Shown: positions 1 to 5,738, numbered from the stretch's first letter. The stretch is 7,314 nt of DNA from Bacillota bacterium (GCA_023418435.1 JAEZZT010000112.1:1-7314); one strand, 5' to 3'. Notes: generated by a model not told the origin, from the sequence alone. Made by a program: numbers and translations.

Positions 1-569
1 GCCCCCACTCGATCTGCCAAGTCACGAGCTCTCGTTACGCCTCCCAAATCCGGAGACACGATGAGCAGGTCCTCAATATTTTGTTTGCGAATATGCTTGG
101 CCAAGATGGATGCTGCCATCAAATGATCCACCGGTTGATCGAAGAATCCCTGAATCTGTCCGGCATGCAAATCGATGGTTACCAAACGGGTCACACCGGC
201 CGTTGCCATCAAGTTGGCGACCAATTTTGCCGTAATCGGCTCTCTGCCGCGCGTCTTGCGGTCCTGTCTTGCATACCCGTAGTAGGGAACCACGGCGGTA
301 ATATGACGGGCCGAAGCGCGTTTCATCGCATCCACCAGGATGAACAATTCCATCAAATTGTCATTGGCGGGCGTGCCGGTCGGTTGAATGATAAATACAT
401 CTTTACCGCGTACGCTTTCATCGATCATGACTTGAATTTCGCCATTGTTGAAGCGTCCGCAAAACGCTTCACTCAAGGGAATCCCGATATAATCGGCAAC
501 TTCCTGTGCCAATTCCGGATGAGCCGTACCCGTAAATAATTTGAGTTGATTTCCTACTTCCACTGCCAT
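1..569 (-). CDS. prs: Ribose-phosphate pyrophosphokinase (PRPP synthase), 3' end cut by window edge
   Basis: This cytosolic enzyme transfers pyrophosphate from ATP to ribose 5-phosphate to make PRPP, the precursor for purines, pyrimidines, His, Trp and NAD. The first 189 residues are visible out of roughly 310-320 usual for the family; the rest lies beyond position 1. Visible motifs are FNNGE (about 40-44), the ATP-binding RQDRK (101-105), the catalytic [11 protein letters not shown] (133-143) and [12 protein letters not shown] (171-182). The ATG at 569-567 is chosen because an AAAGGAG site lies 8 nt upstream. Only 12-13 nt separate it from the glmU stop, so it is the last visible gene of the purR-glmU-prs operon. 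The same glmU-prs order is known from Bacillus. Identification is very secure. Confidence 0.97.
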   Translation of the reverse strand, partial: MAVEVGNQLKLFTGTAHPELAQEVADYIGIPLSEAFCGRFNNGEIQVMIDESVRGKDVFIIQPTGTPANDNLMELFILVDAMKRASARHITAVVPYYGYARQDRKTRGREPITAKLVANLMATAGVTRLVTIDLHAGQIQGFFDQPVDHLMAASILAKHIRKQNIEDLLIVSPDLGGVTRARDLADRVG

Positions 570-577
570 TTTCGTAT

Positions 578-584
578 CTCCTTT
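578..584 (-). promoter_or_regulatory. prs ribosome binding site overlapping the glmU stop codon
   Basis: On the minus strand the sequence reads TAAAGGAG. The TAA is the glmU stop (585-583) and AAAGGAG (584-578) is the prs Shine-Dalgarno site, 8 nt before the prs ATG. A ribosome finishing glmU therefore ends on the prs initiation site, which suggests translational coupling (inference). Confidence 0.85.
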
Positions 585-1953
585 ACTTTTTATAAGTATT
601 GTCTTTAACCCAATTTTCTTTATTGATCTGTTTTGCCCTTCCGACTGCCAACGCGCGTTCCGGAACATCTTTGGAAATGGTGCTGCCGGCTCCTACATAC
701 GCTTGTTTGCCGATGACTACCGGAGCGATTAGGTTGCTGTTACAGCCTACGAAAGCACCGTCCTCAATCGTGGTTCGATATTTATTTCGGCCGTCATAGT
801 TCACGGTAATTGTCCCGCAACCGACATTGACACCACTACCGATATCGGCATCTCCCAAGTAGCTCAAATGAGATAGTTTCGTGCCGTCTCCGACCACCGT
901 GTTTTTGACTTCGACAAAATTGCCGATTCTGACCCCATCGCCCACTTTCGTAGCCGGGCGTAAATGAACATAGGGGCCGATTTCCGCTCGGCTGCCCACT
1001 TCACATTCATGCGCGTAGCTTCGGTGAATATGAGTTCCGTCTCCGACAGTGACTTGATCCAACTCCGTATGCGGTCCAATGTGACATTCACAACCGATGA
1101 CCGTCTTGCCACGAAGGATCGTTCCCGGCTCCAACACCGTGTCCCTGCCTACTTGTACCTCTTCATCCACCCGGACTTGCTCGGGATCTATGAGCGTTAC
1201 GCCTTCCGACATCAAGCGGTCATTGACTCGGCGTTGCAGAATCTTCTCCGCCAAGGCCAAGTGTTGGCGAGAATTTACTCCCAAAGTTTCATCCGCATCC
1301 TCACAACATGCGGCTGCGACCACTTCTCCGGCATCCGTCATCAGCCCGATGACATCCGTCAGATAATATTCGCCTTGGGCATTTTGGCAATTGATCTTGC
1401 CGAGCATCTGCCAGAGAAGATCGCCCCGGAAACAATACGTTCCCGTGTTGATCTCACGCACGGCTTTCTCCTCCATGTTCGCATCTTTTTCTTCAACGAT
1501 CCGAGATACTTCTCCACTTTCCCGGCGAATAATCCGTCCATAGCCGGTGGGATTCTCCATCATTGTCGTCAAAATCGTCGCCGCTGCTTTCGTGTCCAGA
1601 TGGCACTGATAGAGATTAGCCAACGTCTCCGCTCTCAACAATGGAGTATCTCCACAAACTACCAATACTGTTTCTGCGTCTCGCAGGACATCTTCCGCCA
1701 AGCGCACGGCATGTCCTGTCCCCAATTGCTCTTCCTGCAGGACATATTCGTAGTGTTCGCCCAAATCTTCTCTGACCTTTTCGCCGCCGAAGCCGATGAT
1801 CACGGCAACTTTTTCCACTCCCGCTTCTTCTGTGGCGGAAATGACACGCGCCACCATTTGCTTGCCGCCGACACGATGAAGTACCTTGGGCAATTTGGAC
1901 TTCATCCTTGTTCCTTTACCTGCCGCCAGAACGACAGCTGCCAGCTTATTCAT
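583..1953 (-). CDS. glmU: Bifunctional GlmU: glucosamine-1-phosphate N-acetyltransferase / UDP-GlcNAc pyrophosphorylase
   Basis: This cytosolic enzyme acetylates glucosamine 1-phosphate and then transfers UMP from UTP to give UDP-GlcNAc, needed for peptidoglycan and, in a diderm, lipid A. The protein has 456 residues, normal for GlmU. The N-terminal nucleotidyltransferase domain shows [15 protein letters not shown] (9-23), LGTGHA (77-82), GDTPL (101-105), NTGTY (169-173), GEYYLTD (194-200) and GVN with Asn227. The C-terminal left-handed beta-helix carries hexapeptide repeats, [10 protein letters not shown] with the catalytic His362, and NYDG (385-388). The ATG at 1953 is chosen because it begins [14 protein letters not shown] as in the family and has GGAGG 6 nt upstream; the open frame extends further but only into purR coding sequence. 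The start overlaps the last 8 bp of purR. All key residues seen are intact. Confidence 0.97.
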   Translation of the reverse strand: MNKLAAVVLAAGKGTRMKSKLPKVLHRVGGKQMVARVISATEEAGVEKVAVIIGFGGEKVREDLGEHYEYVLQEEQLGTGHAVRLAEDVLRDAETVLVVCGDTPLLRAETLANLYQCHLDTKAAATILTTMMENPTGYGRIIRRESGEVSRIVEEKDANMEEKAVREINTGTYCFRGDLLWQMLGKINCQNAQGEYYLTDVIGLMTDAGEVVAAACCEDADETLGVNSRQHLALAEKILQRRVNDRLMSEGVTLIDPEQVRVDEEVQVGRDTVLEPGTILRGKTVIGCECHIGPHTELDQVTVGDGTHIHRSYAHECEVGSRAEIGPYVHLRPATKVGDGVRIGNFVEVKNTVVGDGTKLSHLSYLGDADIGSGVNVGCGTITVNYDGRNKYRTTIEDGAFVGCNSNLIAPVVIGKQAYVGAGSTISKDVPERALAVGRAKQINKENWVKDNTYKK

Positions 1954-2779
1954 TACATTCCTCCACCGGGTCCAATTGAGGTTCCAAGTGAACCCATTTT
2001 TCATCTTCATCCATGCCACGCAGCACTAACAACGAAGTATAGTCCTTCACCAGTTTCCTCGTCGGTTCCTCCGTTGCCACCAGCACTCCAACACCTACCG
2101 TCTCCGCTCCGGACTCTCTGACGAGTTCCGCCATACCGTTCGCCGTGCCGCCGGCCTTCATAAAATCATCAATAATCAGGACTCGTTGCCCCGGCTGCAA
2201 GGCTCTTTTCGTCAGCGTCATGGTCTGAATACGCTTCGTCGAGCCCGACACATAATTGATGCTGATGGCCGATCCCTCCGTCACGCGGCTATCGCGTCTG
2301 GCAATTACCAAGGGACGATTAAAAGCACGTGCCACCATCATGGCCGGCAAGATTCCCTTCGTTTCTACCGTCATAATGCAATCCGGATGAGCACCGGCGA
2401 AGCGAGTCATAAAAATCTCACCGACACCGGCCATCAAGTGCCAATTGTACAAAATATCCGACATATAGAGAAATCCGCCCGGAATAATCCGTTCACCTTC
2501 TTCCAGCCGGCTCTTGATGTCCTGCAAAATTTCATTGGCTGCTTTTCCCTTCCGATAAGGCACATAGCGCACCCCTCCGGAGGCTCCGAAAACCGTTTCC
2601 AGCTGCCCCAATTCAAAATGCGCAAAAGACTGCCGTACAGAAAGCAAATCTTCGGAAAGTGTAGACTTGGCAATACCGAAATATTCACAAAAAAAAGACA
2701 GGGGAATCAGTTCACGTGGCCGATCCGCCAGCATCTTCGTCAGCGCTGCAATGCGCTCCACACGTCTTACTTTCGGCAT
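1946..2779 (-). CDS. purR: PurR, purine operon repressor of the Bacillus (PRPP-sensing) type
   Basis: This is a DNA-binding repressor of purine biosynthesis and salvage genes whose DNA binding is relieved by PRPP in Bacillus subtilis; it is unrelated to the LacI-type PurR of E. coli. The protein has 277 residues against about 285 in B. subtilis. Residues 1-75 form the winged-helix part (RRVERIAALTKMLADRP, then ELIPLSFF). Residues about 80-277 form a phosphoribosyltransferase-like domain with TVETKG (137-142), VTEGSAISINYVSGS (166-180) and the PRPP loop VLIIDDFMKAGGT (200-212). The ATG at 2779 matches the family start and has TGAGGTGA 5 nt upstream. It is the first gene of the operon with glmU and prs. 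Since prs makes the ligand that PurR senses, the arrangement suggests feedback between PRPP supply and purine control (inference). Confidence 0.96.
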   Translation of the reverse strand: MPKVRRVERIAALTKMLADRPRELIPLSFFCEYFGIAKSTLSEDLLSVRQSFAHFELGQLETVFGASGGVRYVPYRKGKAANEILQDIKSRLEEGERIIPGGFLYMSDILYNWHLMAGVGEIFMTRFAGAHPDCIMTVETKGILPAMMVARAFNRPLVIARRDSRVTEGSAISINYVSGSTKRIQTMTLTKRALQPGQRVLIIDDFMKAGGTANGMAELVRESGAETVGVGVLVATEEPTRKLVKDYTSLLVLRGMDEDEKWVHLEPQLDPVEECNE

Positions 2780-2804
2780 GTATTTCACCTCACTTATTGT
2801 AAGT

Positions 2805-2833
2805 ATAATACCACAAGTCCGTGTTTTTTTCAC
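2805..2833 (-). promoter_or_regulatory. Candidate sigma-A promoter for purR-glmU-prs
   Basis: On the minus strand there is a -35-like GTGAAA (2833-2828, 4 of 6 to consensus), a 17-bp spacer and a -10 TATTAT (2810-2805, 5 of 6). Transcription would start near 2798, leaving a leader of about 19 nt that holds the purR ribosome binding site. A weaker second candidate, TTGTCA with CATATT 18 bp downstream, lies at 2957-2928 just past the upstream gene's terminator. Confidence 0.55.
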
Positions 2834-2958
2834 TAACAAACATGGCATCAAACGCATGAAAAATTCGCAAAGGAATGAACGTTCGCAGTTTTTTCATCAT
2901 TCAAACTACCGCAAGAAAGCAGCATACAATATGTCTTTACTCGCGAATTTTTGACAAG
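2834..2958. repeat. Non-coding spacer upstream of purR with GCGAA repeats and a 10-bp inverted repeat
   Basis: No gene is supported here. The perfect inverted pair AAAAATTCGC (2859-2868) and GCGAATTTTT (2943-2952) is 74 bp apart. A further GCGAA lies on the minus strand at 2886-2882, set in the palindrome GAACGTTC (2877-2884), so GCGAA occurs twice on the minus strand 18 bp apart and once on the plus strand. PurR boxes of B. subtilis contain a central CGAA, so these could be operator half-sites; the spacing does not match the known paired arrangement, so this is only a possibility. Confidence 0.4.
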
Positions 2959-2982
2959 AAAAAAGAGCAGCCGATGCTGCCC
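2959..2982 (-). terminator. Rho-independent terminator of the OmpH-like gene
   Basis: On the minus strand GGGCAGC, loop ATCG, GCTGCTC forms a 7-bp stem (2982-2965, one G-U pair) followed at once by six T (2964-2959). It starts 10 bp after the stop codon of the OmpH-like gene and separates it from the purR promoter. Confidence 0.92.
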
Positions 2983-2992
2983 TTCATTCATC

Positions 2993-3439
2993 TTATTTTT
3001 TCAATACTTTTTGTACATCCGCAGTAACGTCTACAAACTGTTCGGATTTATCTTTGTCCAATACATGAACCGGTGCTTGCAATACTGCATCCAATTTGCG
3101 GTCTGCACGAACTTTTGCTACAGCTGCTGCAAAATCTTTTTCTACTTTTGCCATGGCTTGTGCACGTTCAGAGTTGTAGTTCTTGAGCAACGGAGCATAT
3201 TTGCCGTTCAACGCATCACGAACTTCCTGTTCGGTCTTTTTCGTTTGCAAATCAGCTTGCATTGCATTGAGTTGTGCTTCGTATTTTTTATCTACCGATT
3301 GCAATTGGCGTACCATTGCGGCCGTACCCGGATGAGCCTGTACCGCCTGTTCTACATTTACTACTCCAACGCCGGCTGCTGCAGCTCCCACCAAAGTACC
3401 TACTGCCAATGCAGTTGTCATCAAACCTGTTTTAAGCAT
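2993..3439 (-). CDS. OmpH/Skp-like exported periplasmic protein
   Basis: The protein has 148 residues, near the usual size of Skp/OmpH proteins, which are periplasmic chaperones for outer-membrane proteins in Gram-negative bacteria. It begins with a Sec signal peptide: MLK, a hydrophobic stretch rich in Ala, Val and Gly to about residue 23, and a likely cleavage site after AAAAG. The mature start VGVVNVEQAVQAHPG matches the OmpH N-terminal pattern (hydrophobic strand, then a helix ending in HP). Residues about 42-115 are rich in Lys, Glu, Gln and Ala with heptad-like spacing, as expected for the long coiled-coil tentacle arms. The C-terminus returns to a strand-like VDVTADVQKVLKK, also typical. 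The ATG at 3439 has AGAGGAGG 7 nt upstream. It is flanked by its own promoter and terminator and is not next to bamA or lpx genes here. Family assignment is good; a chaperone role is inferred. Confidence 0.8.
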   Translation of the reverse strand: MLKTGLMTTALAVGTLVGAAAAGVGVVNVEQAVQAHPGTAAMVRQLQSVDKKYEAQLNAMQADLQTKKTEQEVRDALNGKYAPLLKNYNSERAQAMAKVEKDFAAAVAKVRADRKLDAVLQAPVHVLDKDKSEQFVDVTADVQKVLKK

Positions 3440-3537
3440 AGTAATACCTCCTCTGATATTCTTTCTTCTGCTTTTTACTCATACTTTGATTTTCTTTTAC
3501 CCATTTTCGGATATAAAATCGAAGTATCTTAAGACAT

Positions 3538-3566
3538 ATTATACACTAAATCGTGTAGAATGCATA
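3538..3566 (-). promoter_or_regulatory. Candidate promoter of the OmpH-like gene with overlapping dyad
   Basis: A perfect -10 TATAAT (3543-3538) lies on the minus strand, with a poor -35 TATGCA (3566-3561) at 17 bp. A dyad TACAC-N6-GTGTA (3542-3557) fills most of the spacer and touches the -10, a typical place for a repressor site. The leader would be about 90 nt. A second TATAAT at 3582-3577 overlaps the stop codon of the gene before it, but has no good -35. Confidence 0.45.
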
Positions 3567-3577
3567 GCTTTCGCACA

Positions 3578-4189
3578 TTATATTTTTACTAAAGGAAGCA
3601 AAGAGCGTTCGGCTTGGGCTGCAATCTCCAGCAATTCCCGCTCTCTTTCCCCGATTCTGCTGACACGTTCGCCTGCCGGCAAGGATCCTAAATTGATACG
3701 TACATTGTAGAGTGCACTACGGATCGCCGCGGCCATCATAATAACAGCCAGTGCACCGTCGCTCGCCGCCATCGGTGTTCCCTTCGTCAAGACCACCTCA
3801 ATCGGCTCCACCAAAGCCGCAGCCAATTCAGCAATAAACAAGGGGGCTTCGGCCGCTTTCCAACTCGCTTCTAATAATACGGACTCTCGAGTCGGATTAT
3901 CCTTCGGCAGTTTCCATGCTGCCAACCACGTTTCAAAAGCTTCGGCATCCGCCTCGATTTGGCGCAGCATAGCTTCTCTCAATTGTTGAAGTTGATCTAC
4001 CGCTTCCTCCATATCCGGATGAACATCTTCAAATTTTTTATTTTTCAAAGTCAAGCCGGCTACCATTTCAGCCAAGGCCGCTGCATGTGCGGCCACGGAA
4101 GCTGCCGCTCCTCCACCTCCCGGTGTAGGGGTTCCTGCAGCCAGTTCAGCTAAAAATTCCGGTAAAGTTAACCTGTCGATTGCTTTCAT
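3578..4189 (-). CDS. Cyclodeaminase/cyclohydrolase family protein (FTCD C-terminal domain type)
   Basis: The 203-residue, mostly helical protein matches the stand-alone cyclodeaminase domain found at the C-terminus of formiminotransferase-cyclodeaminase. Members convert 5-formimino-THF to 5,10-methenyl-THF plus ammonia, or act as methenyl-THF cyclohydrolase (FchA), so it probably feeds the cytosolic folate one-carbon pool. Visible signatures are the Gly-rich TPTPGGGGAAA (20-30), DAEAF (81-85), SDGALAV (143-149) and NVRINLGSL (162-170). The length is normal for the single-domain form. The ATG at 4189 has AAAGGAGG 7 nt upstream. No formiminotransferase, hut gene or formate-THF ligase is in the window, so which reaction it performs is open. 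It is divergent from the DJ-1-like gene. No terminator is visible after its stop, so transcripts may run into the OmpH-like gene. Confidence 0.85.
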   Translation of the reverse strand: MKAIDRLTLPEFLAELAAGTPTPGGGGAAASVAAHAAALAEMVAGLTLKNKKFEDVHPDMEEAVDQLQQLREAMLRQIEADAEAFETWLAAWKLPKDNPTRESVLLEASWKAAEAPLFIAELAAALVEPIEVVLTKGTPMAASDGALAVIMMAAAIRSALYNVRINLGSLPAGERVSRIGERERELLEIAAQAERSLLPLVKI

Positions 4190-4209
4190 ATCCCTGCCTC
4201 CTTTCCGTC

Positions 4210-4238
4210 ATTATGTCATGGAATATTTGTATTGACAA
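4210..4238 (-). promoter_or_regulatory. Promoter of the cyclodeaminase gene
   Basis: On the minus strand TTGTCA (4238-4233, 5 of 6) and CATAAT (4215-4210, 5 of 6) are spaced by exactly 17 bp. The start of transcription would fall near 4203, at the edge of the AAAGGAGG ribosome binding site (4204-4197), giving a leader of only about 14 nt. Confidence 0.7.
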
Positions 4239-4261
4239 ATCTAGATAACTCGTTAGCCTAG
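4225..4261. repeat. Two adjacent dyads in the divergent intergenic region (candidate operators)
   Basis: The first dyad is ATTTGT-ATTG-ACAAAT (4225-4240), with perfect 6-bp arms covering the -35 of the cyclodeaminase promoter. The second is an imperfect dyad, CTAG (4241-4244) and TAAC (4246-4249) mirrored by GTTA (4252-4255) and CTAG (4258-4261), which reaches into the -35 region of the opposite promoter. They abut. I cannot assign them to a known regulator. Confidence 0.45.
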
Positions 4262-4270
4262 TCGCGCATA

Positions 4271-4279
4271 TGTTATAAT
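4271..4279 (+). promoter_or_regulatory. Extended -10 promoter of the DJ-1/PfpI gene
   Basis: TGT followed by TATAAT (4274-4279) is a perfect extended -10 element (TGnTATAAT). No good -35 lies at 17 bp, which extended -10 promoters often tolerate. The leader would be about 19 nt and holds AAAGGAG (4289-4295), 9 nt before the ATG. The TTGACA at 4232-4237 is too far upstream (36 bp) to act as its -35. Confidence 0.6.
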
Positions 4280-4304
4280 ATTGCCAAGAAAGGAGTGATG
4301 ACCA

Positions 4305-4895
4305 ATGAAGAAAGTCATCGTTTTATTAAGTAAAGGTTATGAAGAGACGGAAGCTTTACTGGTAGTTACTTATTTGCGCCGTGCGGAAATTTTTGTAGAT
4401 ACCGTTTCCGTGATGGATGATATATTGACATATGGAGACCATTGTGTACCCATCCGTGCGGATAAAATGTGGAAAGACATCAACCTGGCGGATTATGATG
4501 CCATCGTTACCCCCGGCGGCCTCATCGGCTCGGAAACATTGGCAGCGGATAGCCGGGTGACTACGGCCATCGCCGATTTCTATCGCCAAGGCAAAGTCGT
4601 TGCCTCCATCTGTGCATCTCCCATCGTGTTGAATGCAGCCGGAATTGCCGGCGAAATCGAAGGCGTATGCTATCCCGGTTGCGAAGAAAAAGTCGGTTAT
4701 AAGAAGGCCCATGAAGATGCCGTCTATGTGGATCGCAATGTCATTACCAGCCGTGGCCCCTTGACCGCTCCTCTATTTGCTTTGAAACTCATTGAAGTAC
4801 TGGCCGGCCATGACGCCGCTCAAGAAGTAGCCGATCAAATCCTCTTCCCCTTGGTACGCCAAACAATGAAAGACTGCACTTGCTTTGAAAAATAA
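4305..4895 (+). CDS. DJ-1/PfpI (ThiJ) family protein
   Basis: This 196-residue single-domain protein belongs to the DJ-1/PfpI class of the glutamine-amidotransferase-like fold. Family members have been described as glyoxalases, deglycases, chaperones or proteases, so the exact activity cannot be read from sequence. Visible are KGYEETE with the acidic partner Glu16 (equivalent to Glu18 of human DJ-1), DAIVTPGG (65-72), the nucleophile elbow ASICASP with Cys103, CYPGCEEKV (122-130) and TSRGP (148-152). The position before TAP is Leu where many bacterial homologues have Gly (RGPGTA). The protein has an extra cysteine after CYPG (Cys126) and ends in a CTC motif (Cys191, Cys193). It is the only plus-strand gene here, divergent from the cyclodeaminase and ending in a terminator shared with the convergent binding-protein gene. 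A stress or carbonyl-defence role is inferred from the family only. Confidence 0.9.
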   Translation: MKKVIVLLSKGYEETEALLVVTYLRRAEIFVDTVSVMDDILTYGDHCVPIRADKMWKDINLADYDAIVTPGGLIGSETLAADSRVTTAIADFYRQGKVVASICASPIVLNAAGIAGEIEGVCYPGCEEKVGYKKAHEDAVYVDRNVITSRGPLTAPLFALKLIEVLAGHDAAQEVADQILFPLVRQTMKDCTCFEK

Positions 4896-4922
4896 AAAGA
4901 GCCGTATGGCTCTTTTATTTTT
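4895..4922. terminator. Shared bidirectional rho-independent terminator
   Basis: AAAAGAGCC (4895-4903), loop GTAT, GGCTCTTTT (4908-4916) forms a 9-bp stem. It is followed by T-rich DNA on the plus strand (TTTTATTTTT) and, read the other way, by TTTTTATTTTT. It therefore serves both the DJ-1 gene (stop at 4893-4895) and the convergent binding-protein gene (stop at 4917-4915); both stop codons touch the stem. Confidence 0.9.
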
Positions 4923-5670
4923 GCACATCTCCAAACCATTTTTTCTGTAACGCTTCATAAGTACCGTCTTTTTTCATCTCCAAGAGTACCTTTTCCACTT
5001 CTTGCTTGAGTTGCGTGTTGTTTTTGTTGAATGCCAACCCCAAAGTTTGTGCTTCAATGGGATCTTTCACCAATTTAGCATGATGATCGGTCGTTGTCTT
5101 GATGTAATGCTTGGCAACCGGAATCGAGCAAATCACTGCGTCCACACTCCCTTTGCGCAATTCCAACAACGCATCCGAGTTGTGATCGAATTCTACAATC
5201 TGGGCGCCTGGAATGCTATGTGCCGCCACAGCCCCCGTAGTCCCCATCTGCACGGCGATTTTCTTACCTTGCAAATCATTCTTTTGGTGCACGCCTTCCA
5301 CATTCGGATTCAATAATATTCCCAAGCCGGCTTGATAGTAAGGAATAAAATCTACTTTTTGGGCACGTTCCGGTGTCACTACCATTCCGGAAGCAATCAT
5401 ATCCAACTCGCCGGTCAACATGGCCGGAATCAAACCGTCAAAAGCAATGTTGCGGATTTCCAATTTGCGATGAAGACGTTCGGCAATCTGTTGCGCCAAT
5501 TCCATATCAAATCCTGCATATTCATCCTTATCATTTTTAAATTCAAAAGGAACATAGGTCGCATTCGTTCCCACTTTCAGAACCGCCTCTTTCTCAGCGG
5601 ACTGCCCACCGCATCCCGCAATTACCAATGAAGCCGCCAACAAAGCCCCCAATATCCATTTGCTTTTCAT
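4915..5670 (-). CDS. Amino-acid-type ABC transporter solute-binding lipoprotein (SBP family 3)
   Basis: This exported lipoprotein of 251 residues would deliver a small solute, in most relatives a polar amino acid, to a membrane ABC permease. Residues 1-20 are a lipoprotein signal peptide with lipobox IAGC (Cys20). The family 3 signature GFDMELAQQIAERL is at 53-66, and TPER with the carboxylate-binding Arg102 at 99-102. PYYQAGLGILL (110-120) and GTTG (143-146) follow the family pattern. Two usual ligand-contact positions differ: Val97 where Thr/Ser is common (SGM-x-xT), and Ser182 where the family usually has the Asp that binds the ligand amino group (VDAVxxD). Start: an upstream in-frame GTG (5679) lies inside the AAAGGAG site and the ATG at 5676 is only 2 nt from it, so the ATG at 5670, 8 nt away, is preferred. 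No permease or ATPase gene adjoins it. The ligand is not assignable. Confidence 0.9.
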   Translation of the reverse strand: MKSKWILGALLAASLVIAGCGGQSAEKEAVLKVGTNATYVPFEFKNDKDEYAGFDMELAQQIAERLHRKLEIRNIAFDGLIPAMLTGELDMIASGMVVTPERAQKVDFIPYYQAGLGILLNPNVEGVHQKNDLQGKKIAVQMGTTGAVAAHSIPGAQIVEFDHNSDALLELRKGSVDAVICSIPVAKHYIKTTTDHHAKLVKDPIEAQTLGLAFNKNNTQLKQEVEKVLLEMKKDGTYEALQKKWFGDVQK

Positions 5671-5678
5671 CTTCATCA

Positions 5679-5685
5679 CTCCTTT
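5679..5685 (-). promoter_or_regulatory. Ribosome binding site that decides the start of the solute-binding protein
   Basis: AAAGGAG on the minus strand (5685-5679) is followed within 15 nt by in-frame GTG, ATG and ATG. Spacing of 8 nt singles out the last ATG (5670-5668), which also yields the most regular lipoprotein signal peptide. Confidence 0.8.
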
Positions 5686-5710
5686 GAATTTTTATTTAGT
5701 ATTACGCATT

Positions 5711-5738
5711 ATTATACACTCTTTTTTCATTCTGTCAA
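5711..5738 (-). promoter_or_regulatory. Strong consensus promoter of the solute-binding lipoprotein gene
   Basis: Perfect TTGACA (5738-5733) and perfect TATAAT (5716-5711) on the minus strand are separated by 16 bp. Transcription would start near 5704 with a leader of about 34 nt. This is the best match to the sigma-A consensus in the window and suggests high, independent expression. Confidence 0.85.

Noticed and set aside
81..539. Plus-strand open frame of 152 codons opposite prs
   Set aside because: It is fully antisense to a highly conserved PRPP synthase segment and its product resembles no family I know.
964..2121. Long plus-strand open frame (385 codons) antisense to glmU and the end of purR
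   Set aside because: It lies opposite two certain genes, its translation is rich in His, Arg, Cys and Phe with no recognisable domain, and no ribosome binding site supports it. It is a shadow of the coding strand.
2859..2952. 10-bp inverted repeat as ends of a small mobile element (MITE)
   Set aside because: There is no flanking target-site duplication that I can see, the ends are AT-rich, and the enclosed 74 bp shows no element-like structure; a regulatory or chance origin is simpler.
2834..2992. Riboswitch or small RNA upstream of purR
   Set aside because: Most of the gap lies upstream of the best purR promoter, the predicted leader is only about 19 nt, and no known riboswitch core could be recognised.
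2951..3532. Plus-strand open frame of 193 codons opposite the OmpH-like gene
   Set aside because: The product is very rich in Cys, Phe, Tyr and Ser, the usual look of an antisense shadow, and the minus strand holds a gene with signal peptide, ribosome binding site and terminator.
4232..4279. TTGACA (4232) with TATAAT (4274) as a plus-strand promoter
   Set aside because: The spacer would be 36 bp, far from the 16-18 bp needed. The TATAAT is better explained as an extended -10 element, and TTGACA overlaps the -35 of the opposite promoter.
5671..5679. Upstream GTG/ATG starts for the solute-binding lipoprotein
   Set aside because: The GTG is inside the Shine-Dalgarno site and the first ATG is only 2 nt from it; the ATG at 5670 has normal spacing.
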